DNA of 64,000 nucleotides, from assembly GCA_013423385.1 (NCBI GenBank), contig BLZA01000018.1, positions 62,001 through 126,000 on the forward strand, given 5' to 3'. The DNA is from Naganishia liquefaciens (taxonomy: Eukaryota; Basidiomycota; Tremellomycetes; Filobasidiales; Filobasidiaceae). The position numbers and the translations under genes were made by a program. How positions within the stretch are numbered: position 1 is the stretch's first letter; each line of letters opens with the position of its first letter. Of the stretch, positions 47,201-56,717 are shown piece by piece. The notes under the pieces are model-generated. The model saw only the letters and a list, made by a program, of their open reading frames with translations, was not told the DNA's origin and did no database searches.

Positions 47201-49074
47201 TTTGCCGGCACGACCTGGTGGTTCTTGTCGATCGTGACTGTGCAAAGGTACTGCATCAGCACGAGGTCCATCACGAGGGGTTCCCACAACGGTGCAACTC
47301 ACGCTGCGTAGTATACTCGTACACATGCGCTTCCTAGAATCAACCATCAGCCGCCGCCGCCGCCGCCGCCGCCGTACGCTCGCAGCCCTCGGGATCCAAG
47401 GAAACACATACCACCGCCTTTCCCCCGACCATATTCTTCGCGATCCCTTCCTGATACACCCCGAGCGCCGCAAGCATTGCCCTCGTCCGCGGATTGAAGA
47501 CTTTTCGTCCATCAACGACAATACACACGACGACTTTTTTCCACCCGTCGTCGCCCCAGACGGTCGACCTGCTGCGTTCATTGTTGAGGTGTGCAATATT
47601 GGCCATGACGCCGCGCATGGTGCGCGCAAAGAGGACTTCATCTTCCTGTCGGGAGGGGGGGGGAGGGGGGTGGTTAGCGCAGGGAAGTGTTGCCGAAAAA
47701 AAGTGGGAATGGGAAAACGCACATTGTACATGGTGATGACCTGTCGTACAAACGGTCAGCGTCTCGTGTCGTTTGCCATCCACCCGGGGAAAACCTACAA
47801 TGAAAATCTCGGTCTTGCGCGTGGGTTCATACAGCTGCTTCTGTCTCAACGTATACCTCTCTTGCTATCGGACCCACACGCGCATCAGCCCAACCATCCG
47901 CCTCGTACCCGCGCGCGGGCGGGCGGGCGGGGGGAACGCACCGCGAAATCGTCCGGACCACAGGTGACGGCCGTATACCGCATCAACGCGAATTCCTGTT
48001 CCTTGCGATGCTCGATCGGACACAACTCGAGGAGGGCCGTCGGGACGGGACATTCGAGGACGAGGTTGCCGCGGAAGAGACTGCCCAGGGGGATGAGCAC
48101 GAAGACAGATCGAAGCCCAAACAAAGAAAGAAAAAAAAAAAAAGAGAAAAGGGTAAACTCACGGGACCCGCTTTGTCGTCTTGAGCCTCCGAATCATCCG
48201 TCCCTCTGGCGCCGCTCCATACCGCAACGTCACCGGTTCATCCTCGCCCACTGCTCCCGCCTTTGCCCCCCCATCCGCCAGATCCCCCTCATCCGCTCCC
48301 GCATCAAACGGATTCCCATACCGCGACGTATCCCCCGGTAGCAATGGTTCATCCGCCAAATCATCCCCCTGTGGATGATGCGTCATCGTCATCGTATACC
48401 CACCGGGCATCCCTTGTCCCGGATACGGCGAATATCCTCTCGGCGGGGTATCATACATGCCCTGAACCTGTCCATCCGCATACAAGAACGCATCGCTTGA
48501 CTGGTGTTGCATGAGCGGCGGGGGAGACGTCATTCGTGGATCGGGGAGGTAGATCCCGCCTTCGGGCTGTTGGGTGGTGATGGGCGGACCGGGGGTCGGG
48601 GCGAAATGGTCGTAGGTCGGGACGTGGGAAGGTGGTGGGTAGCCGGGGTCGTACAGTGGTTGACTCGAGGAATGATGGACGAGTCCTGGCGCCTGAGGCG
48701 GGTGCGGGGCAGGGTGCGGGGGATACATGGCATCGGAATATCCCTGCTGCCCGTGCGAATAACCCGCCTGCACCACGTGCCCCGCCTGCGTAAAACTCTG
48801 AGGCGGCGGCGGCGGATACCCCATCGGCGGCGGACTTGTCGTCGCGGGTGGATAATACCCCATCGGAGCGGATGCTGGCGGCGGTGCGGGCGAGGGCTGC
48901 CGGGTGTATCCGGGAGTGGCAGGCCTGTACGGGTCATGCATGTCTTGCGGCGACTGTGAGGGGCCAAGCTGCGTGTATGGCTGTCTCATATCGGGGGGAA
49001 TCAGCACCTTGCCCCCTCGCCCGTCTGCCCTTTTATGTGCGCGCGCGACTCGCCTGCTGATAAGGATACGCCAT
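44253..49074 (-). CDS. Chitin synthase (class I-III, GT2)
   Basis: Processive membrane enzyme that polymerises UDP-GlcNAc into cell-wall chitin. Start 49074 (MAYPYQQ), joined by a possible GC-AG intron to [17 protein letters not shown]; a start at 49007 is the alternative. A Pro/Tyr/Gly-rich N-tail of about 250 residues precedes chitin-synthase N-terminal blocks ([20 protein letters not shown]). The catalytic part has [64 protein letters not shown] and the product-binding [15 protein letters not shown]-terminal helices ([19 protein letters not shown]) and the [13 protein letters not shown] signature follow. Two more introns restore the last helices (MGFILYSVAALAAIRFLG) before the end LTLRLFQRE, stop 44253-44255. 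About 20 introns. All hallmark motifs are present. Confidence 0.92.
46067..46120 (-). other. GC-AG intron in chitin synthase
   Basis: Donor AGG|GCAAGT, acceptor GTGCAG, 54 nt. It joins TDVPDR to VPELVSQRR, exactly the conserved TDVPDxVPE segment. No GT donor gives this product. Confidence 0.85.
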
Positions 49075-49485
49075 GGCGTCGTGTCGCGCTGTTCTTGTGT
49101 TCTTCTGCGTATTGTTCACTCCACCCGAAGTGGACAGCGGCCCGTCCCTTGGCTCGAGATATTATTCTTCTCATCACAGCCCATCAATCCACGGGAGCGC
49201 GCCCACCACGTGCGGGGGCGGGGGGGGGGGCGCGGATGCAGATACCAGGCTGTGTTGCGCGCGCAATTAATCAAGTTACACGGAATCACACGGCAGTGCA
49301 GGCCTCGTCTCGCGCGCATTTCCGCGCGCAAAAGTCATGAAAGCCAGCAGCGCTGCGTCTTCTCACCCGCATCCGCACGTCTTGAAGCCCATTCCCCCTC
49401 ATCCAGGGATCCCGCTCGTCACCCGCTCCTCGGCCCACTCGCCTCCCCTGCGCGGACCATGCACCGCTCCCGCTGAAAGAAAATC
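49075..49485. promoter_or_regulatory. Divergent promoter, chitin synthase / GT18 enzyme
   Basis: 411 bp between the divergent start codons. Contains a G-rich run near 49204-49223. Shared regulation of two wall or secretory glycan genes is possible but inferred. Confidence 0.45.
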
Positions 49486-51941
49486 ATGTTTCGCTACACA
49501 CCACTCAATCAACCCGCCGCCGCCGCCGCCGCCGCCTCCCGTCTCCCGACGCGGTTCCCGCTCCGTCACGTCTTCCTCGTCCTCGTCGCGCTGACGACTC
49601 TGGCGCTGCTCTTTGCCGGGACAACACATCACGCGGATGTTTCCTCGTTTGCGCATAGCGTCACGTCCGGACGGATTGGGTCTCCCTCGTCGGGGGGACT
49701 GAATGACGACGACGTGTCGACTGTCGTCGCCCATCATGGTGGATACGTTCCAGGACCGCTCGGAAAATCCCTGCTTGCCAAACAACGCAAATACTTGTCC
49801 TACACCGACTGGCAACGATACCTCGATGGCCACACCGCCATGCTTGATTCCATGATGGATCTCGATGTGCCAATGATCGTCGAACAAGGCGGTGAACGTG
49901 CAGCCGAGGCGGAATGCAAAGGGTGGAATGTCGAGCTGGACGCCGAGGACCCGAGATGGGGATCTTGTTGGCGTGCCAAGATGTGGAAACAGATTCACGC
50001 GTTCGAGATGCCAGAGTCGTGGCGGTAAGCTCCAGCATCTGGCAAGACGTCACAATCCTCGCGCTGACAGTTCGGGAGGGTATAGAATTTGGCAATCCAT
50101 GGAATCTCGGAACAAGGCGGCTCTGGATCGACTACAGCTCTGCCTCGAGCAGTCATTTACCCAACTTTCAGACTATCCGATATACAACACCTCGCAGCCG
50201 TTTGAGCCGATCGCCATCAACAGCACGGACGATCGCGTACGGGTCGACACCCGTCCGTGTTCCAAAACGGCCACCCGCGTCGTTCTCGGCAATTGGTAAG
50301 CGTCGGGGATCCTGTCGCGTGCGCCTTTCCGAACGCTCACCGTTATCCCCCCCTCACCCTTCTCTTCGCCCCCACCCCACAGGTGGTACTTTTCCCAGGC
50401 GTACGCCGATCCGCAATCCAACCCCGGTGAAGCCGTCTGGCTTCGAAACCAAATCAACGTCTTGTACGAACTAGGCTACACGGTCCTCGCCACCAATAGC
50501 TACCAAGGCATGATCCAAGGCCACGCTGCCCTTCCCGACGTCATCTCCCTCATCTGGACCGAAGACAAGCATACGCTGACGTGCCAAGATGATCCCCGGT
50601 GCGCGCTCTTTTCCGAATTCAAACCGACGAATGAAAAGTACCCGGGCACCGATGTGAGGCCGGATCATACGCCTTCGATATGGGATGATATTCCCGAGGA
50701 TGCGGATAAACGACCGGCGCAGCGTTGGGCGTGGACGTGGCCCGAGTTGGATGCGTTGCCGCGGGAGGAAAGGGGAACGATTCCCGTTTGGAAGCTGTTC
50801 ACCACGACCTATGTGAGTTTTCGGTCTGCCGCCGCCCCTTTTACCGGGGGTTGACCTTTTTTTTTTCCGCGCCCGGTCAGTGGGGAGCACGTCCGAATGA
50901 TCCGTTCTGGGACTTTACAGAGCAGGAATTTACGTGGAATCCGTACGGCCAGCAATGGACACTGACGTAGGTTGACATCTTTTCATCGCTTGTAAGGACT
51001 CCACTGCTTACCTCGCCGCGCGACGCAGCCCGTTCAATTACCCGGATCACAGCTACATTCCCTATTCGATGGAACGCGACTGCATGAAGACCCGCTTCAC
51101 GGACGAAGAGTCACGCGAGGACCGACTTTTCATCCTCGCCAAGAGCACGGAATACTACAACGAACCATTTACCGGCATCCCACGGTCTTTCTGGCCGACC
51201 TTGACCGGGCAGACCAACCTGACGGCCTACAGTACGGCGGAAGATGATCCGAATTTGATAAAAGACAAGGAAGCAACTCACATCTTTGGCGTACCCGAGG
51301 GTATCGAATCCCTTGGGATCGTCTCCAAGGCGGAATTCGAGGTCCAGTTGGCACGAGCAAAGTTGATGCTGGGACTCGGGAGACCGTATATCAGTCCATC
51401 GGTGTACAGCGCTTTGTGAGTACATCGGCTAACTCGCGACCCATTCCCGTCCGGTCCGGCTCACGCCCTCCACGACAGATGTCAAGGAACGCCCGTCGTG
51501 ATACCGTACTTTCGCGGTGTCGCCGTTCCGCATGGATGGAAATTGTTTGACGGGCAATACCACCAGCATGGTCCGGCGGCGGCGATCGGTCCGCCGTATG
51601 TATACTCGTACGACTATGACAACACGACGGATCTGGTAGAAAAGATCAACATGGCCGCGAGTACGCCCATTGAGCGATAGTAAGTCGACTTGGCGAGCGA
51701 CGGTCGTACGAGTATTCGTGGCCGACAGAGCCTCTCCTATAGCATACCAGACGACATGAGGTTATCCGCCGTCGAGCGGAATATGGACGACTTGATGCGG
51801 TTCAACTGGAAGCGGCATGCGAAAGCGCAGGAAAAGGCTCAGCCGGTGCAGTATGACAGGCTACGACGCTGGGTCATTGCGAGGTGCTTCAAGATTGGCC
51901 GATGCACGCCGCTGCGGGGCGAGCTGTCCCTGGTGGACTAG
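49486..51941 (+). CDS. GT18/MGAT5-like N-acetylglucosaminyltransferase
   Basis: Predicted Golgi type II membrane glycosyltransferase resembling alpha-1,6-mannosylglycoprotein 6-beta-GlcNAc-transferase. Start 49486 ([19 protein letters not shown]). The polyalanine is coded by a CGC repeat. One signal anchor at residues about 27-45 (HVFLVLVALTTLALLFAG), then a luminal stem and the catalytic region: NWWYFSQAYADPQSNPGEAV, TVWKLF-like segment before YWGARPNDPFWDFTEQEF, YPDHSYIPYSMERDCMK, and the C-terminal block LGLGRPYISPSVYSALCQGT with PVVIPYFRG, which parallels the MGAT5 FxGxGxPYE...A..C segment. Later IGPPYVYSYDYDNTTDLVE. Several Cys suggest luminal disulphides. Stop 51939-51941. About seven introns. 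Family assignment is good; acceptor substrate is unknown. Confidence 0.72.
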
Positions 51942-52117
51942 GACTTTGACTGGATCCCGTATTTATCCATAGACTTAGAGGGCATGCGAGTGTCAATGGC
52001 GGTTGTTGTATTCTAGGGCATACGGTATGTATAGGATTTTAGTATGGATTCTGCGGCTATTCTCCCGTGAGATGCTTGAATCGGCGCCCAGATACAACTA
52101 AATACCTCCTCGGCTCT

Positions 52118-54317
52118 TCAGACTCTGCTGGCTCCGTGGTCCGGGCTCTGGACCGCAGGCGTCCGTAATTGATACCACTTTTGTATGCCGAAATCACTTG
52201 GCAAAATGGTCAGCTTCGTCTCGCCACGAGTGGGGCTGGGGAGGGCTTACTCGGTAAACAGCTGAAACGTTTGCTCCATCGTCAAATACGCCGTTTCGGG
52301 TTGACACTATGCGTTATCCATTAGCAAACGTCGGCAGCAAGGCGTGACATCGAACACTCACAAAGTAGCAAAAGACATAGCCCACCACGCAGATTACGCC
52401 ATACAAGCTGAAAGCACCGCTTGGAGTGATTGCATCCATAAGGGATAAGAATGTGGCGGAAATGACGAGGTTGCCTGAAAGATGTCAACTTTGACAAAAC
52501 CTTTCTCCTGTGCAAACTTACAAGCCCAGTTCGTCGCGGTACAGAGTGACGTCCCGATCCCTCGAACTTCGAGTCTGAAGAGCTCTCCCTGCGCCCATGG
52601 AATACATCCCAGTCCCAGAGCATAGCTTGCGACATAGCACAGCATCGCTCCGACGGTAAGACTTGTCCAGCCTCTCGGATATTCATGGCCGAGCTCCAAA
52701 TGATGGTGAGTATTAGAGGTCAATTTGCCAAAGAAAAATGCCGCAAGAAAGAGAGAAAGCACCATTCCGGGCAGAGTCCAGAGCATGGTCCGGCGTCGAC
52801 CAAAAGGATCGACAATTCGAAGAGCGATGAGGGTAAAGATGAGATTGATAATAGCAACAAGGCTGCTGACGGCCGTCGAGTTGTGGAACCCCAACGAGGC
52901 GAAGAGAGTGCTGGAATGCGGTCAGCTTGCCATAACGTAGCACAAGGTCGTTCAGCCAAATCTACCCACCTTGAATAGTACATCAAGGAATTGAACCCAC
53001 AAAGCTGCTGAAGGGCCTGCAAGCCTGCGCCGACGATCAATGCTCTCCGATTTGCGCCGACTAGAAAGATGGAATCCAGACGCTCCCGAAAAGTCAATTC
53101 TTCCATTATACGTACACTCTGCTTGACGGATTGGCGGAGAATATCGGCTTTGGCGTGGATCTGTTGCGGGGTGGCGCTACTGTATATTTTGGCCAGTACG
53201 CGGTAAGCTTCATCCGGACTACCCCTTTTCAGTAGTATTCGAGGTGACTCTGCGGACAATCAGACACTTTGCCACGTCGGACGGGTGTCGGACTGACCTG
53301 GCAAGAACGCCATACATGCAAGCTGGACCACTGCTGGGAGAGCACTGGACAACGGTAAGCTCCGTACATACGCAACTTTGACGACACGACTTACCTTAAG
53401 CTGACCATATACCGCCAACCATGATTGACGTGTTGGAAAACAGCTCCGATAGCGTAAGCAACGCATTGGCCAAATGTGATTGCCAGTACATTGATGGTGA
53501 CCATCTTTCCTCTGAGACGAGACGGTGACATTTCGCCAATGTAGAGAGGAATGATGCACGACGCCAGTCCGACACCTACAGGAGCTTAGCATCGCTACGC
53601 CGCCGGAAAGCATCACATACCTAGACCGACCACAACGCGTCCCGTCACCATCAACGTGACTGTCTGAGCAAATGTCTGCAGTAGAGCTCTGCCAAGGGCT
53701 AAGTACTTTTCCATCAACACGCCCAGCCTCAAGCCTACCCTGCGATGAACACGACGTTTGCCAACCCGATAATGGGTTTTCTTCCCCAGAAATCCGAAAG
53801 CGTCCCGGATGCGAGTCCGCCGACGAGCGCTCCTACTGTTGTCGCAGAGGTAATGATTTCCTTTTCACGGTTGGAAAGTAGATGATTTGATAGGTCATCG
53901 CCAATGACCACAAGTGTACCTGAAATGCTGTGGAGACCTGAGCACAAGCCAAGATGACGAAAGGAACACTGACATTGCCGTATCCACGCCTGGAACAGAG
54001 GTGAGCGCTTCTCGCCGCGATCCCGCCGGACTCGACTCACCAAACATCAAGCCCGAAATAGATGCACAGCATACCAAGATCCAGATGTAGGCCGTAATTT
54101 GATCCTCACCCTCCGCCTGCACAAGATCATCATCTATGTCCTTGAAGCCGGTCCGGTCTTCGTTGTCTCCGGGATCGTCCGGCTCGAAGCTTGTATGTAT
54201 AGCGGGGTGCACACGGCTGCTCCGGGAAGCAGTAGACAAGTCAGAGTCCTGCAGGCTGGTAACATCAGAGGCACGTCCCAGCAGAGGGGAAGATGTCCTC
54301 TCATCCGGCCCATCCAT
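52118..54317 (-). CDS. ITR1: Myo-inositol transporter (MFS sugar porter, Itr1-like)
   Basis: Twelve-helix H+-coupled transporter of the plasma membrane. Start 54317 (MDGPDERTSSPLLGRASD). A long acidic cytosolic N-tail precedes TM1 (WILVCCASISGLMFGVDTAM). Signature blocks: GGLASGTLSDFWGRKPIIG in loop 2-3, GRVVVGLGVGLASCIIPLY, the PESPR element at the central loop, LQALQQLCGFNSLMYYS (inositol porters carry a QQ-GxNSLMY block), RIVDPFGRRRTMLW in loop 8-9, GIGTSLCTATNWACNLVIS and FCYPETAYLTMEQ. The last exon after a 52111-52250 intron gives DDFGIQKWYQLRTP, stop 52118-52120. About 11 introns. Itr1-like is preferred over hexose porter by the NSLMYYS and TATNWACNLVIS blocks; substrate specificity is inferred. 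Confidence 0.83.
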
Positions 54318-54639
54318 TCAGCTGCTACGGTCAATACCAGTCTTCTTTAGTGTGCGAGTCGAGTAGAACGTACATGTGCCGGTACTCTCGCAATGAGTTC
54401 CCTTTTACGATCTTTGAGGAGCTAGGTCCCTTTTAGAGGATCAATTCCCACCGTCCCGATAAGTGCGCGCCCGATGAGCGATATCCCTCAAAGACAAGTA
54501 CGTCGACAGGGTCTGCCAACAATATAAATGCTGAATATGCTTGACCGAGCGAGATGGATGAATCTCTCGACAAAGTAAACAACCCACCGATCGGCGATGC
54601 GGTAATCCCCGTCATGGTCGACGGCTCTTCCCATAGAGA
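54318..54639. promoter_or_regulatory. Divergent promoter, inositol transporter / PLP-homeostasis gene
   Basis: 322 bp between divergent start codons. No distinctive element recognised. Confidence 0.4.
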
Positions 54640-55644
54640 ATGACTTCGAGTCCCGGATCAACAGCTCATATGCTCTCGCGCACAACCTTTCTACGCTCCA
54701 GCAACCTTTGTCTAGCTCTCCCTATCCGAAATCTCCGAGCAAATTTCGCAAGAATGGCACCAGTGGAAAATCAGTCGGTCGAATACACCAAAGATCGACA
54801 GGAAGAGCTTCAAGACAATATCAAGGGCGTCGAGGAGGACATCTCAAAGTCGTACAATTCCATCAAGCAAGCATCCAGCACAAAACCGCGACTAGTAGCC
54901 GTCAGCAAGCTGAAACCTGCATCCGACATTCAAGCACTCTACGATATCGGATACCGTCACTTTGGGGAAAACTACATTCAGGAACTCGTCGACAAGGCTC
55001 AAGTCCTGCCGAAAGATATCTGCTGGCACTTTATCGGCAACCTCCAGAGTAACAAGGCCAAGACCGTCGTCAGCGGAGTCGGAGATGCTCTGTGGGTGAT
55101 CGAGACTCTTGCGAGCGAAAAGACAGCGGGTTTGCTGGAGAAGGCTGTTGCTTCGCGGCTTGGTGACGGAGAAATTCCGCGGGAGAAGCGGCTCAAGGTG
55201 TACATTCAAGTCAACACGTCAAAGGAAGACGTCAAATCAGGTGTCGACCCCTTGACAACTGGCGCATCTTCGTCTGACATCGCCAATCACGAACTCGTCA
55301 AGCTGGCAACATACATCTACACACAATGCCCACATCTTCACCTCCTCGGACTCATGACCATCGGGTCCTTCTCCGCATCGCACGACCCATCGAAACCCAA
55401 CCCAGACTTTGAAACTCTCACAACAAGCCGACACGAACTCTACACCTACCTTTCATCGCATCTTGATAACGCCAAGAGCGTGTTGCCACAGACGGAACAG
55501 GAGTGGGAGTTGAGCATGGGAATGAGCGCCGACTTTGAGAGCGCAATCAAGCAGGGCTCGTCAGGTGTTAGAGTTGGAACGAGGATTTTTGGAGAACGGC
55601 CGAAAAAGGTAAAGGCCGGGGATGGCGCGGCGGTCACGAAGTAG
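54640..55644 (+). CDS. Pyridoxal-phosphate homeostasis protein (YggS/PLPBP/YBL036C family)
   Basis: Conserved PLP-binding protein without known catalysis that buffers pyridoxal phosphate. It is a single exon of 334 codons, unusual among these intron-dense genes. Start at 54640 (MTSSPGSTAHMLSRTTF) gives a Ser/Arg-rich N-extension that could be a mitochondrial presequence; internal starts at 54670 and 54757 would give cytosolic forms, the last (MAPVENQSVEY) closest to the family. Core: PRLVAVSKLKPASDIQALY with the PLP lysine, YRHFGENYIQELVDKAQ, WHFIGNLQSNKAKTVV, VYIQVNTSKEDVKSGV, LHLLGLMTIGSFS, and the phosphate-binding end LSMGMSADFESAI with SSGVRVGTRIFGERP. Stop 55642-55644. Confidence 0.93.
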   Translation: MTSSPGSTAHMLSRTTFLRSSNLCLALPIRNLRANFARMAPVENQSVEYTKDRQEELQDNIKGVEEDISKSYNSIKQASSTKPRLVAVSKLKPASDIQALYDIGYRHFGENYIQELVDKAQVLPKDICWHFIGNLQSNKAKTVVSGVGDALWVIETLASEKTAGLLEKAVASRLGDGEIPREKRLKVYIQVNTSKEDVKSGVDPLTTGASSSDIANHELVKLATYIYTQCPHLHLLGLMTIGSFSASHDPSKPNPDFETLTTSRHELYTYLSSHLDNAKSVLPQTEQEWELSMGMSADFESAIKQGSSGVRVGTRIFGERPKKVKAGDGAAVTK

Positions 55645-55819
55645 GATTTACATCAATCACCAGGTTGCGAAGCAGGAAGATGCAATGCAATTCATTCTAA
55701 CCCAACACTGGAGATATCTGTCTTTCTCAAAAGTACTGCAATTGCCGATAGGCTTTCCCGGGCTTGCTTCAAAGACCCCTAGAACGAGCATGATGCCAGT
55801 CCAAAGCGGGGCAACGTGA

Positions 55820-56240
55820 CAATGTCGATATCGCGGAGTGGCGCGAAGATTTCAGAAAGCGGAAGGGCGTAGGGTGATGATTTCGAGAGGAAGCGACGCG
55901 GTCCATGTGCAATGGCAGTAATAGCGGAATCGTCGGAATGTCTGTTCCCAGAGGATTTCGAGGGTCCGTTATGTGAGGTGTGTCAAGAGGGGAAACTGAT
56001 ATCGATCGCCGACACGAACATGTCCTTGGTCGCGAGCGTTCGTATTGGGTCGAGCGGGATCGGTAATTTGGATTGAGACTCGGCATAGTTCGTATTCGAG
56101 GTACGCCGTCAATATGTCGGCCAGCAGGCGCTGCGACATACAGTGAAAGATAGGCGTCCAATTTGAAAGAGAAAAAGATCGGACCTGCATGGCCTCGAAC
56201 GCTGGATGAAGCCCGTCACCCACTCGAAACGCCTCGCACA
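55820..56240 (-). pseudogene. Partial, broken duplicate of the SGNH hydrolase gene at 62.2-64.0 kb
   Basis: About 420 bp closely matches 62744-63168 in the same orientation, roughly 85-90% by eye. It covers the region from the VDDGLHPN motif to the EIFTPLR segment. Shared stretches include gtcgcgagcgttcgtattgg and gaaactgatatcgatcgcc. The intron of the source gene is present in the copy, so this is a DNA-level duplication, not a retrocopy. Deletions, for example near 55945 where ten bases before gaggatttcgag are lost, break the frame. Both ends of the protein are missing, so no product is expected. Confidence 0.85.
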
Positions 56241-56717
56241 GCAAAGATTATCGGAGCAGTGGCCTGAGCGAGGAGATCGCGGATGGGGAGGAAACGATCG
56301 CCGTGCCGGCGGCTGCACATGCGACGGGCGTGTTGGATGAGGCCAACGGGTCCGAGTGGAATAGCTCTTGGCAAAAAGGGAAGGCTGTCGACTGGTACGT
56401 TGCCGTTGGACCTGGACCAGGTAACGGCATCGGCTTAATCGGGGCACTCAAGGTTTCCGTCTTTTATTTTATTACGGACACTATGCGTGCTACTCTGGTT
56501 GTCAAGTCATATATTTCATTGTCCATATTCACATTATGCAAGGAGACCGCGACAGGCAAAAAAGACATTCGAAGACATATACGAGAGACCCAGAACACTT
56601 TGGAGAATACAACAAGAGATTCAAGCAGACAAGATTCAGGCAGAGATTTTCGAGAAAACAAGAGGAATCAGAGTGCGAGCACAAAGTCTCAAGCACAAAC
56701 TTTCAAGCACAAACGAG

